Part shown: positions 1-9,531 of the stretch, piece after piece
How the letters are laid out: every line of letters begins with the position of its first letter
Position numbering within the stretch: the stretch's first letter is position 1
NCBI GenBank assembly: GCA_030323885.1
Contig: CM059191.1
Span: forward strand, 1,488,001 to 1,552,000
Direction: 5' to 3'
Source: Branchipolynoe longqiensis
Taxonomy: Eukaryota; Annelida; Polychaeta; Phyllodocida; Polynoidae
DNA: 64,000 bases
Notes under the pieces: model-generated
What the model was told of the DNA's origin: nothing
The model's database searches: none
Seen by the model: only the letters and a program-made list of their open reading frames with translations
Translations under genes and position numbers: made by a program

Positions 1-337
1 AATTTGTTTCTAGGATAATTTAATGTGAAACAAAGAAATGCACTACACTTTAAGAATTGCGAAGCCGACATCTTAAATTGACCACCAAATGGCCCATTTT
101 CGTGAGGCCGACTCATATATATTTATATAACACCGGCACTATATACTGTAGTAGAGCTGTTTATAGAGAAAGCAAGTGGGTTGGCATCACAAGATAGAGA
201 ACACGTGATCATAATTTTCACATGAGCATTTGGTTTGTTCGCTTAGCCGGTGTTGCTTCTGGTTACAAGTATCTAGTATACATGTATGTTTGCATACACA
301 CAATGATACTGGCATAATACACATATATATATTATAT
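1..337. other. No gene seen; AT-rich flank
   Basis: No reading frame resembles a known protein. The right edge (about 320-337) is a TA-rich tract that borders the terminal repeat starting at 338. Confidence 0.6.
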
Positions 338-600
338 ATAATCTATTATATACATATAAACGCTCGGAGAATTATTATTATTTATTATTGTTTATTTATT
401 CGATTTAAATATTGTCCAATCACCGTCGTCCGTGCCTGGCTGCCTCCTTTGGCCCCGGCGCTTGCACGCAACTCGGTTCAAATCGTCACTTGCCTCCTGT
501 TTTCCGCTTGGGAAGGATCACAGTCTACCTGCTACCTGTGCTTCCTTTGCTTACCTGCGTTACCTGTTGTTTTACCTGGGCCAACGGACGACTTCAGCTG
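338..600 (+). repeat. 5' terminal repeat of plus-strand YR retrotransposon 1
   Basis: Starts with ATAATCTATTAT (338-349) and a TATAAA box 5 nt later, then runs through a TTATT-rich stretch into GC-rich sequence ending near GGACGACTTCA. The same sequence occurs inverted at 30228-30491, with matching blocks all along, so this is a dispersed repeat. It lies about 660 bp upstream of a gag-like gene on the same strand, which makes it the likely 5' (A-type) repeat and promoter of that element. Its exact 3' limit is inferred from where similarity to the 30.2 kb copy ends. Confidence 0.6.
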
Positions 601-1400
601 ATTCCGTGGTAGAGATTCCGTGAACTCTACCAACAACAACAAGGACGATCGTTCCTGAATTACAGAATAACGGTATCGTGCACATAAATTATTTCTACAG
701 GGACAGCGGACGACTGATGAAAAATATTTCCATGTTGTCGATTTCCAAATAGACTGATCGACGTTGAAAACGGTTTTGCTCAAATACTTATCGATCGTTA
801 GAACTGCATACTCGGGCCAGTTGATGACTGTATCCGTCGGTTCATACTTACTTAGTAGGCATATTAATATCGTATCGACGAGCGATTTGAATCTTGTCGA
901 TTTATTCGTATAGATTTGGAACTTGTCCGTACTTTAACGGTCGTTCAACACAAATCGCCCAATCGGGCCAACGGACGACTCATTCAGGTTTTGCAAGTAA
1001 CGGACGATTAAACCATCCGTACTCAACGGCGATTTCCACAGGGAGAGCGGACGACGGATGAAAAATATTTCCAGACCGATCGACGTTGGAAACGCTTGGT
1101 TTTGCTCAAATACTTAAGTGTCTTTTCCACACATCGCCCGATCGGGCCAACGGACGACTCGTTTGATTTTGTAAGTAACGGACGATTAAACACTCAACGG
1201 TCGATTTCATCATTTACCGCTGACGGGACAGCGGACGACTACAGGCCAACGGAAGACCTATGCCGCTGCCATACTGCGCTGACTGCGGTTTCAACCACAA
1301 GAAGGACGACGCTGCGACTTGTTGTGACCACCAGGAACGGACGACGGTGCGCACAAGAAGTATGGCCTCAAGTAAATCAAAGGACGACTCGGCCCAAGTG
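577..1400 (+). promoter_or_regulatory. 5' leader and gag start region with repeated GGACGAC motif
   Basis: GGACGAC (or GGACGAT) recurs about eleven times, near 585, 707, 970, 1003, 1051, 1153, 1179, 1233, 1299, 1338 and 1381. It often sits in the phrase GGGCCAACGGACGAC or GGGACAGCGGACGAC. The stretches around 700-1000 and 1040-1230 look like diverged copies of one unit. The cluster crosses the gag start codon at 1260, so the motif is under some non-coding or dual constraint, or reflects repeat expansion. Function unknown. Confidence 0.5.
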
Positions 1401-2267
1401 ACGACGGCAATGGCAGACTTATCGATCGAAGAAAAGGAAGAGGAGGCAAGAGCGGCGATCGAAAAAATCGAGGCAGAGTTACGGCTCCAGGATCTCCAGG
1501 ACCGGCTGAGTGACTTGCAGGCAGAGAGAGACAGAAGGAGGGCCGGTCGTCCACGGAGTAGGGACGAGCCAGGAAAAGACGACGACAAGACAGAGAAGGC
1601 CCCCCACAGAACTGAAATTCACGTGATTCCCGAGGAGGCTCGGCCGGAGTGGGTGACAAAGGATAGGGAAGACGAAGGCCACTCTTCCTATGGCCGGTCA
1701 CGGAGAAGATCCAGGGATGCCGGAAGACGACGACGAACAACACGCTCTTGGAGCGACAGCAGTGCCTCCCGACGTAGACGGAGTAAGTGGGCTCTGAAAA
1801 AACATACTCTGGGGGGAAAGGATCTTAGGAAGCTCAATGCCTATGAGCTAATCAATGCTAGTGCTTCCTGGTGCCTCACCATAGCGGACCTGTCCGTGCA
1901 AGACCACAAAGCCTTCTTGCAGCACCTAAAGTTTATCACAAATCGGGCGCGCGATGACCATTATAAAGACATTGCTCATGTCGAGTACGATTTGGAGATA
2001 CGGAAGCTAGCAGAGACGATTGGATTCGCGGCATTCTCGTCCAAATACCAGAGTGAGAGCATGTCCCACTACAGCGACCAAAACCGTAGGCAAAGGAAGA
2101 CGAGCTACTGTTCAGGAAGGAAGGCGCCATCCGGACCGGGAAATCGCTCCTGCTACGCCTGGAACTCCGAGGGGGGATGCGACCGCGCAGAGGACTTGTG
2201 CCGCTTTAAACACACCTGCTCTAAGTGCGGGGGGAAGGGCCACAAACGCTACAAGTGTAAGGAGTGA
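1260..2267 (+). CDS. Gag-like nucleocapsid protein of YR retrotransposon 1
   Basis: 335-residue protein, the presumed RNA-binding structural protein of a DIRS/Ngaro-order element. An N-terminal Cys/His cluster (C6, C9, H13, C21; C-x2-C-x3-H-x7-C) recurs in the related protein at 30875, which supports this start. Residues about 55-115 are highly charged and probably coiled-coil; about 140-180 are Arg/Ser-rich. The C-terminus carries a composite zinc module from C298: C-x8-C-x6-C-x3-H followed at once by C-x2-C-x4-H-x4-C. A pol-like frame starts 43 nt downstream on the same strand. The frame is undamaged, so the copy may be fairly young. Not a host gene as far as I can tell. Confidence 0.75.
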   Translation: MPLPYCADCGFNHKKDDAATCCDHQERTTVRTRSMASSKSKDDSAQVTTAMADLSIEEKEEEARAAIEKIEAELRLQDLQDRLSDLQAERDRRRAGRPRSRDEPGKDDDKTEKAPHRTEIHVIPEEARPEWVTKDREDEGHSSYGRSRRRSRDAGRRRRTTRSWSDSSASRRRRSKWALKKHTLGGKDLRKLNAYELINASASWCLTIADLSVQDHKAFLQHLKFITNRARDDHYKDIAHVEYDLEIRKLAETIGFAAFSSKYQSESMSHYSDQNRRQRKTSYCSGRKAPSGPGNRSCYAWNSEGGCDRAEDLCRFKHTCSKCGGKGHKRYKCKE

Positions 2268-2309
2268 CTGGGACATGAACATCTCACCGACCGGTTCGAG
2301 ACAAGTTCT

Positions 2310-3332
2310 GTGGTAACGGAGCATGAACCCTTATTCGCATATCATGCAGGTAAGTGGGTCAGTGGGCAAACTAGTGCCCAGCTGACTCAGTGGCCCAAGG
2401 CAGGTGTGTTGGACAGGGACATGGCTGACAGGGAGACTGTCAGCAGGGAGGTTGCTGAACTGGGTGCTGGCCTTGGGGCTAGCAACTATCGGGAGTACTT
2501 GGCCCCTGTGACTAGCCGGGGCCTCGTTCACGGCGTGAGCAGGAGCAGCAACACACGGAATGACAGTGATACACCAACCGAGGCTGAGAGCAGCAACAAA
2601 GTTCATGACGGAGATACACTTATGCACTTTTGCGAGGACATGGGTGGCATGACTGACAGTGGAGACGGTGGTGGCCTGGACATTCAAATTGAGAGGAATG
2701 GCGAACATTCTGGGCACGAGGCCAATGCTAATCCGATTGTTCCCAATGTGCAGGAGGGAGGCGTTGAAACATGTAGCATTTGGGGTACTGTTGATATAAA
2801 GGATGTTGACGGCCGATTGCATATTTGGGATGTGGGAGACCACATAATGGTATCTTTATCAGAGTCGATAGGTGGTGATAAGTTCCATTTTAAAGTATAT
2901 GAATCATGTTTTCATGCCAACTGTGATTGTACCCATTTTAGTGCAGGCAACCGCTCCCAGCTGAAGCCCTGTAGATTTGTAGTCGAGTTGTTCTTTAGAG
3001 GAGATAATGATCCTGACTCGATTTTTCTATTGTTAGGGGTGGTCTATGGCTTCAGGGTTATAAATGAGGATTGTGATATAACCTATAGCACCAGGGAGAA
3101 GAAGGCTAGGAATATGTGGGAGCATGATATCATTTATGAGAAGTTTCAGGGAGAGCTGGCTGCTGGGAACATATCCAGGGTAGACATCCAGCCAAAATGT
3201 ACACATTCGGTCTTTGTCGTACCAAAAGACGACGGCGGCGGTAGAACCGTCGTTGATTGTAGTAGACCGAAGGGCAACTCGGTAAACCAGTTCACACGAG
3301 GCATAGCCACCACTTTTAGCTACAAAACCATT
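2310..3332 (+). CDS. Pol N-terminus with start of reverse transcriptase, cut by gap
   Basis: Open from 2310 to the sequence gap, about 341 readable residues. The first ~240 residues are unrecognised, acidic and Ser/Gly-rich. Near residues 299-331 the frame enters reverse transcriptase fingers: VFVVPKDDGGGRTVVDCSRP is the conserved block that precedes the catalytic Asp in DIRS-type RTs. The YxDD motif, RNase H and tyrosine recombinase would lie in or beyond the gap and cannot be seen. It follows the gag gene by 43 nt on the same strand and is probably the element's second ORF. Confidence 0.7.
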
Positions 3333-3829
3333 NNNNNNNNNNNNNNNNNNNNNNNNNNNNNNNNNNNNNNNNNNNNNNNNNNNNNNNNNNNNNNNNNNNN
3401 NNNNNNNNNNNNNNNNNNNNNNNNNNNNNNNNNNNNNNNNNNNNNNNNNNNNNNNNNNNNNNNNNNNNNNNNNNNNNNNNNNNNNNNNNNNNNNNNNNNN
3501 NNNNNNNNNNNNNNNNNNNNNNNNNNNNNNNNNNNNNNNNNNNNNNNNNNNNNNNNNNNNNNNNNNNNNNNNNNNNNNNNNNNNNNNNNNNNNNNNNNNN
3601 NNNNNNNNNNNNNNNNNNNNNNNNNNNNNNNNNNNNNNNNNNNNNNNNNNNNNNNNNNNNNNNNNNNNNNNNNNNNNNNNNNNNNNNNNNNNNNNNNNNN
3701 NNNNNNNNNNNNNNNNNNNNNNNNNNNNNNNNNNNNNNNNNNNNNNNNNNNNNNNNNNNNNNNNNNNNNNNNNNNNNNNNNNNNNNNNNNNNNNNNNNNN
3801 NNNNNNNNNNNNNNNNNNNNNNNNNNNNN
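3333..3829. other. Assembly gap (497 N)
   Basis: Run of N inside the RT of YR element 1 and ending 2 nt before the end of the minus-strand YR element. The true length and the junction between the two elements are unknown. Confidence 0.99.
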
Positions 3830-3831
3830 GT

Positions 3832-4142
3832 AATTCACTCAACGAGACAAACAACACAAGGCGAATATGGATTTAAATAAAGAATTATATTTATTTAAAG
3901 AAAATAAGTCCGTAACTTCCAGGAAGTTGAGCGATCAAGTATGACTGAGCGTGTTCGGCGACAGGGCCAATCTTAACTAGTGCAAATATGAACAGTCATC
4001 AGTAATCAAAGGCAGCAACAATCAGTAAGCGATATGACAGAAATCAGTTCCGTAGTAATAACAGACATAACAAGTATAATGTAACAGTAAGCGTAAATAG
4101 AGTAACAGATAACGACTTAATGTAGCGACCAGCGCTCAACCC
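3832..4142 (-). repeat. B2 repeat, 3' end of YR element
   Basis: 311 bp copy of 4289-4599 with about three substitutions. Its outer end is AATT at 3832-3835, after which only two bases are known before the gap. Confidence 0.9.
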
Positions 4143-4159
4143 TTGGGTGGGTGGGTGGG

Positions 4160-4292
4160 AGAGCGAACCTGCTGCTTCGACGGCCGGGTGAGAAGTGACC
4201 ACTACGCGTGTCGCGATACAGCAAGAAAACTACTCGACCTGGTTGCCTCGTTGAGCAAATTACTCATGTTAGCCTCGCCAACATGACAAATT
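4160..4292 (-). repeat. A2 repeat, internal copy of the element 5' end
   Basis: 133 bp copy of 9532-9664 differing at one seen position (ACGCGTG versus ACGTGTG). It abuts B1 over a shared AATT (4289-4292), and a short GGGT-rich spacer separates it from B2. The B1/A2 junction holds a near-palindromic core described in the findings. Confidence 0.9.
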
Positions 4293-4599
4293 CACTCAAC
4301 GAGACAAACAACACAAGGCGAATATGGATTTAAATAAAGAATTATATTTATTTAAAGAAAATAAGTCCGTAACTTCCAGGAAGTTGAGCGATCAAGTATG
4401 ACTGAGCGTGTTCGGCGACAGGGCCAATCTTAACTAGTGCAAATATGAACAGTCATCAGTAATCAAAGGCAGCAACAATCAGTAAGCGATATGACAGAAA
4501 TCAGTTCCGTAGTAATAACAGACATAACAAGTATAAAGTAACAGTAAGCGTAAATAGAGTAACAGATAACGACTTAACGTAACGACCAGCGCTCAACCC
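4289..4599 (-). repeat. B1 repeat
   Basis: 311 bp, matching B2. The recombinase ORF stops at 4593, just inside the repeat, so the repeat overlaps the last codons of the gene. Confidence 0.9.
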
Positions 4600-5498
4600 A
4601 AAAGTTGACCGAGCGCTGCGGGGGCGGCGCTGATATGTATGTTTTTAAGATAGAGATTTACTGCAGAACTTTTCCAGGTACCTGCTGACATTAAATCTTC
4701 CAAAGTCAAACCTGTACCGCGGCAAGCCTGTGCTGCCCCTCGTCTTAAGCTATGGAGAGTGAATCCCCTGTTAATACCGAAAACTTGAAAGGAAACTAAT
4801 CTAAGGGCCCTCGACAACGTGGCATTAGTGAGGGGAAGACCTGTTGGCAGTATGAAAGCTGGGGAGTCTTCGTGCGGAGCGATGGTTTTTATATAATTAA
4901 GCCAGGCTTTCAGTGGACAACATGTGGAGCCTGGTAGGGCAGGCAGTCTAAATATAACAGGAGCATCAGAGGAGGATCTAGTCTTGGTAGATCGTATTGT
5001 TACCATAATTGAATCAAGTCTAGGTTTGATATCTTGGAATTTAAGTATATGCGGATTGTCTTGTAGAGACAGAGAATTAGGGACCAGATTACTTTGTCGT
5101 ATAAGAGTAAAGTAGCCTATAATCAGCGCAGCTATCAGCACCACAGGCAGTGGTACCAAACCATACAGGAACGTAATCAACCGTTTGAACTCAGAACTGT
5201 TAATCGGAGGTGCACGCACTGTTACATGTGACGAGTTTTTTAACAAACCTCTCTTCATCGTTTTAATTTCTGGTGCTGCGAACGCAGCGGCATCGCCAGG
5301 GCCGGCCTCCACCCACAACTTAACCGAACTAAAGTAGTTCGCTATTGCCCCTGGTGACTTCAATCTGTCAGCAAGAAATAAGAGGAAAGACAATAAATCA
5401 TATACAGTTGGACTATTCGCTGTTACGCTGTGTTGTCGACAAAACCTAAAGTAATGTGAGACGTGCCCCGCCTTGTTCTTCCATGTTCTAGGCGCCAA
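4593..5498 (-). CDS. Tyrosine recombinase of YR retrotransposon
   Basis: 301 residues. The family joins the circular cDNA to a target by single-strand exchanges through a covalent phosphotyrosine. The catalytic set is visible: R134 in LIRQSN, K172 in the beta-hairpin region, H249 and R252 in HSLRR, W275 in GTWKS (the His/Trp position) and the nucleophile Y283 in NLYLK. Residues 1-90 form the SAM-like core-binding region. The frame is intact and of usual length for Ngaro/DIRS recombinases. It lies 190 nt downstream of the RT/RNase H stop, with a perfect hairpin between them, and ends inside B1. The start at 5498 is the first in-frame ATG before the conserved TWKNK block; the paralogous fragment at 57486-57698 has residues upstream of this block, so an earlier non-ATG or spliced start is possible. 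Confidence 0.9.
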   Translation of the reverse strand: MAPRTWKNKAGHVSHYFRFCRQHSVTANSPTVYDLLSFLLFLADRLKSPGAIANYFSSVKLWVEAGPGDAAAFAAPEIKTMKRGLLKNSSHVTVRAPPINSSEFKRLITFLYGLVPLPVVLIAALIIGYFTLIRQSNLVPNSLSLQDNPHILKFQDIKPRLDSIMVTIRSTKTRSSSDAPVIFRLPALPGSTCCPLKAWLNYIKTIAPHEDSPAFILPTGLPLTNATLSRALRLVSFQVFGINRGFTLHSLRRGAAQACRGTGLTLEDLMSAGTWKSSAVNLYLKNIHISAAPAALGQLLG

Positions 5499-5546
5499 TG
5501 CGCTCGTATAGCTGTTGATCAGCCGCTGGTGATGCTTTACCGAGTA

Positions 5547-5587
5547 CCCTGGAAGATAGAGGCAAAACAGTTTACTATCTTCCAGGG
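5547..5587. other. Perfect 13 bp hairpin between RT/RNase H and recombinase genes
   Basis: CCCTGGAAGATAG at 5547-5559 and its exact complement at 5575-5587, with a 15 nt loop. It lies in the 190 nt between the two ORFs of the complete YR element. It could shape translation of the downstream recombinase, but no function is shown. Confidence 0.8.
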
Positions 5588-5688
5588 AAAGTAACAGGCA
5601 ATCAAAAGTTCAATGTACTCATGTCAACATTCACCGACAACTGCTTCAAGTTCTTTTCCCTACACATCGCATCTGCCTTCCGTCTAGA

Positions 5689-7326
5689 TCACTCAGAGTG
5701 CGGGGCCCTACTAAGCGCATCCGCCAAGATCAACAACTCGCCCGGCTTGTGGCATATTTCGAGCTCAAAGTTCAGATTAGCTGCTATCAGCCAAATCTGC
5801 CTCGCGCATGCACATAAGACCTTATCTCTTCCCTTACCTGACTCCAGCACCTGTTGTGATGCCAAGTTATCTGTGTTAATTCTGACCAAATATTCGTGTG
5901 GGTTCGCTGGCAGGAGGAATTTAACCGCATGTACCAAGTTAAGAGCCTCCAATTGTGTTATTGCTAGCCCCGCAGTCTGTAATTCTTCGGAATACTCCGC
6001 TATGTAGAAACTATCTACCGAGAAAGCCCCCCCTGCTCTCAGAGTTGAATCGCATTCTATTACCCAATTGTCCCTAGGTTTGTTCGGCAATAACTGTACC
6101 CCATTGTAGGATTCTGCAAATTTTTGGAACCATTCAAGGTCCAACAATAAATCACTATCAAACTTATGCTGCCCTACATAGGGGGAGCCTCTCAACGCCT
6201 CCAGAACTCTATTCGAAAACCGAGAAGCCGGTTTGATACACTTTGATAAGTGCTGCAGTTTTCCCGCTAGACTCTGCAACTGCTTCCTAGATGCCGTAGA
6301 CTTAGATTTCCAACCTAGACATTCATCAAGGACTTCTCTAATCTTTTCTTTGGGTAACGTGACAGACATATGCACCGTGTCAATTACGAAACCCAACCAA
6401 GTAATCTTCTTATCAGGAGCTGAACACTTAGCGAGTGCCAGGGCTAAACCAAGCTGTGAAGTTAACTCATTAAACCTGTCATATGCCATTACCGCCCTTT
6501 CTTGTGTTTTCTCTATCCCGATGAAGTCATCTAAATAGCATAAGGCGAAGAAGCCTTCCTTTCTAAGTAACCAAACTATAGCCCTGGTGGTCCTCGCACA
6601 AGCAAGCGCCGACGTCCTACACCCGAACGGCGGCGCAATATCAATATATATCTTCCGATTCAGTGAAATCCCCAACAGCGGCGTGGACAGCGGACAAACC
6701 CTGAGCTGTCGATAGGCTCTAGCCAGATCCGCCCCCCACATCCATGCATTAGGTCCCAAGATCGTCAACCTGTCCGTCAATGTATTAACTGACGGCAATG
6801 AAAAATTGAAAGGAGCACCTAAGTAAAAACCCTTCACTATGCCTGCGTTTACACTCCTCCCTAGAGGAAAGCTCAGATCTATTATAATACGCTTGTCAGA
6901 AGAATTCTTCTTCGGCCTCGTCATCATCGGACTCAATTGAGTCCAAGGGTGAAACGGCATCATATCAAAAGGACCAATGAGTGCCCCATGACTAAGCTCA
7001 GTATTAATAAATTTGTGAATATGATAATCGGCCTCTGCCGCCGCCGAATGATTTTTGAAAGTCGGAGTCGGTATTCTCTCAGACGTATAATCTAAGGGCC
7101 AGCCGAACTCCAGATGTTCTACTAGCAGCGTGTCGGGGTAATCAAGAAGGAGAGCACGCCATTTTGAAATAACTAGCCCTGACGGGACTGAAATCCTCGC
7201 ACTCAGATAATTTGGAAGACCCGTCACTCTAACTTTATCAAAAATATCGCGATAAATACCGAGATCCATCCAAGCTTCCTTCAGCCGACACCTGGAATAA
7301 ATTTCAGCAGTGAAATGTCTAAACAT
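5689..7326 (-). CDS. Reverse transcriptase-RNase H of YR retrotransposon
   Basis: 545 residues, intact. Copies the element RNA into DNA and degrades the RNA strand. RT: conserved GLPNYLSARI entry block at about 36-45, RPKK...RIIIDLS (137-152), motif A Asp D200 in GADLARAYRQ, the PPFGCRTSA block at 232-240, and catalytic YLDD at 264-267. RNase H: D426 in ECDS, E460 in QLEA, D486 in NTDN and D536 in ADALSR give the D-E-D-D set. No methyltransferase follows, unlike DIRS1 and PAT. Related, broken copies lie at 57701-59371 and (N-terminus only) near 54960-55100. The ATG at 7326 leaves a 156 nt gap to the upstream gag frame. Confidence 0.92.
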   Translation of the reverse strand: MFRHFTAEIYSRCRLKEAWMDLGIYRDIFDKVRVTGLPNYLSARISVPSGLVISKWRALLLDYPDTLLVEHLEFGWPLDYTSERIPTPTFKNHSAAAEADYHIHKFINTELSHGALIGPFDMMPFHPWTQLSPMMTRPKKNSSDKRIIIDLSFPLGRSVNAGIVKGFYLGAPFNFSLPSVNTLTDRLTILGPNAWMWGADLARAYRQLRVCPLSTPLLGISLNRKIYIDIAPPFGCRTSALACARTTRAIVWLLRKEGFFALCYLDDFIGIEKTQERAVMAYDRFNELTSQLGLALALAKCSAPDKKITWLGFVIDTVHMSVTLPKEKIREVLDECLGWKSKSTASRKQLQSLAGKLQHLSKCIKPASRFSNRVLEALRGSPYVGQHKFDSDLLLDLEWFQKFAESYNGVQLLPNKPRDNWVIECDSTLRAGGAFSVDSFYIAEYSEELQTAGLAITQLEALNLVHAVKFLLPANPHEYLVRINTDNLASQQVLESGKGRDKVLCACARQIWLIAANLNFELEICHKPGELLILADALSRAPHSE

Positions 7327-7482
7327 GAGAGGTGAGGCGGAGGTTTTTTTAAACGGTGCGACTTACATTATTTTACAGGACAGAGCTATATCAATCGGCG
7401 TATCAAACCAATCAAAGGAAGATATCAGAAACCGGTGTATCTTCACCGACTTCACATTAACGACAGCTTCATTGGTATCTCA

Positions 7483-9476
7483 TCACAGCCCTTTGAATAA
7501 TCCTTCCTCAGATTCCAAAACCTTTAAAGTTAATCCGTTATCTACTAGTTCATGTCCTACCCCACTGTCCGGCAGGGAAGCCTTAGTAACATTACATGTA
7601 AGTAGGTCACCACCGCCCCACAGTGGCGAAGCAGGGAGTAGGTCAGTGGGTTCCAATGGCGGCCGCAGCACGTGGTCCGAGGAGAGTTGTGACTCCGCCC
7701 ACTCACCAACCATGTGGCTCGACGTGACAACACGGTCACGTGACAACACGCGATTAGCAACCCCGTTAGTTACCAATATGTCAGAAACACCCGAAACACT
7801 TTTAACTAATCTATTAGCATCTGGGAGCCCAGTATTTACATTAACCACAGCTAACACCGTAAACTCTTTAGGCATAGTATTATCTACAAGCGAGCTAGAG
7901 CATTTCATATTAACAGGTAAACACGAACAGTCAACATGACTTACAGCGGAATTTGATGGTGCAGTGTCGGCAGACGCCTTCTTGTCAAGAAATTTGCGTT
8001 TCTTTAAACAATCTTGCTCCCTATGTGTCAGGATGCGCTTAAACTTGTAAGCGCACCACGCGCAGATGTGCGGAGAGTTATCAGGGGGCTCGCCATGTGA
8101 AGAGGCATTCCCACAGTCCTTCCCCCAATTCCAGAGATAACAAGGTTTACCATCATTATCACGGTTATATTCTTCACGGGGATTAATTGGGACATGACTT
8201 GTGGTCGACGAGGCAGCCGCCGCTGCTGGTGCTTCAGCCTGAGCGCGCTGCTGAGAATACTGGGGGGGGGATGTAGGGGAGGGGGGGGGGGGGGGGGAAT
8301 TAGGGGGGGGGGTAGGGGGGGGGGGGGAGGGGGGGGAGAGGGGAAATGGGGGGGGGGAGGAAGGGGGGGGGAAAGAAGAGGGGAGGGGGGGGGGGGGAAT
8401 TTCTGCTGTCTAGACGAATCGTGCATGTGATGCACCGCAGCACATGCTTGCAGCGCCCTGACCGACTCAGTGCAGACATCCCGCTGTATATCTTTTACTG
8501 CTACCATATTGTTCCAACCACCCCTAATGCGGCCATCCGCCACCATTTGAAAAACCTTTTCCGACCACCTTCGGCAGGTTGACCAATCCCATGTTATGGC
8601 CATCAATGACAGGTCCTCCTCATGCTGCAGTATTGCCGGGAACCAGGCTTGTGGGAAACTAGGCTGCGCCACCAACAACCTCAACGCGTGAAAGTACTCA
8701 GCCCAGGTGGCTTCCCCTAGTGCAATTTTTCTACACGCGTCTCCGCGAGTAATGAAAGTATGTGGGAATAGTGCCGTACCTGGCGGTTTCTGTAGAGCTT
8801 GCGTCGACTCCAGCAGATAGTCTGTAGTAACCGGTGTTTGGGGCTGCAACAGCTGATATCTCGGCGTGGGGTGTGGAGACATGTAGACCGGATTCTGCTG
8901 CTGCTGACGCACTGGCGGGCCGACAAGGCGCGGCGCGGCCGCAGGTGTCCCAATACGCGCCATTGAAGCCGCAGCAGGTGGTGGACGTGGGAAGTAAGTA
9001 GCAGCACGAGACGTGCAGGTACGCGTAACCGAAGGCGGCGGTCCCATTGGCGCAGGCGAAATAGGTGGTGGGGGGTTCACGTACACTGATCTAGGCGACT
9101 GTTGCATTGGTGTAGACGGGGTGCCATTGTCCACAATCCGTGCTGCACAAGACGGGCCAGGAATAGGTGTGCCAGGCAACGCCGCAATCCTTTCCAGAGC
9201 ATTCAACCTTGCCAATACGCCAGTGAGCCTCCCTGTTTCTTGTCTAAGCTGCATGATAGTGCCTTGTTCCTGAGCTAGCTCCCTCATTGCCGGCATGTTC
9301 GTCGGCGGCTCCACCTCCTCCTGCGACACCACGTGGTCGGTATCAGAAACTTCTGACGGCGGAGGCCTTCGTTGACACGACGAACTTGCTTTCCTTTTCG
9401 GCTGTCTCCTTGGACTAGACACCACAGCTACAGCCTTAAGCGGTGGCCGCCCACGTCTCTTCTTGGCCGGCGGCAT
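7483..9476 (-). pseudogene. Gag of YR retrotransposon, frame broken at a poly-G tract
   Basis: I start it at 9476: MPPAKKRRGRPPL, with an AT-hook-like GRPP that recurs near the start of the 57.2 kb gag; a longer upstream frame to 9596 runs into the A1 repeat. About residues 1-350: basic and Pro-rich N-terminus, a predicted helix near 80-110, and a conserved domain (GEATWAEYFHAL...WFPAI...SEKVFQMVADGR) shared with the gags at 56.1-57.2 and 60.5-61.6 kb. The frame then passes a poly-G tract (8265-8400, proline codons) and reads out of phase to a stop at 8028. In the correct phase the Cys/His module follows at about 8140-8010 (PC-x2-WNWGKDC, then C-x2-C-x9-H-x4-C) and the frame stays open to 7483. 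A homopolymer error in sequencing is a likely cause. Confidence 0.75.
8265..8400. repeat. G-run tract inside gag
   Basis: About 135 bp of almost pure G on the plus strand, in runs up to roughly 17. On the coding (minus) strand it gives a poly-proline linker. It coincides with the gag frame break and could form G-quadruplexes. Confidence 0.85.
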
Positions 9477-9531
9477 TCTTATTACGATAAAGACCACGTG
9501 TAGTTGTAGGCGTTCTGTAGGACGATAGTAG

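Noticed and set aside
700..740. CTGATGA resembling a hammerhead ribozyme core
   Set aside because: No matching GAAA box and stems around it.
2331..2843. 170-residue minus-strand frame
   Set aside because: Opposite to the pol N-terminus; no motif.
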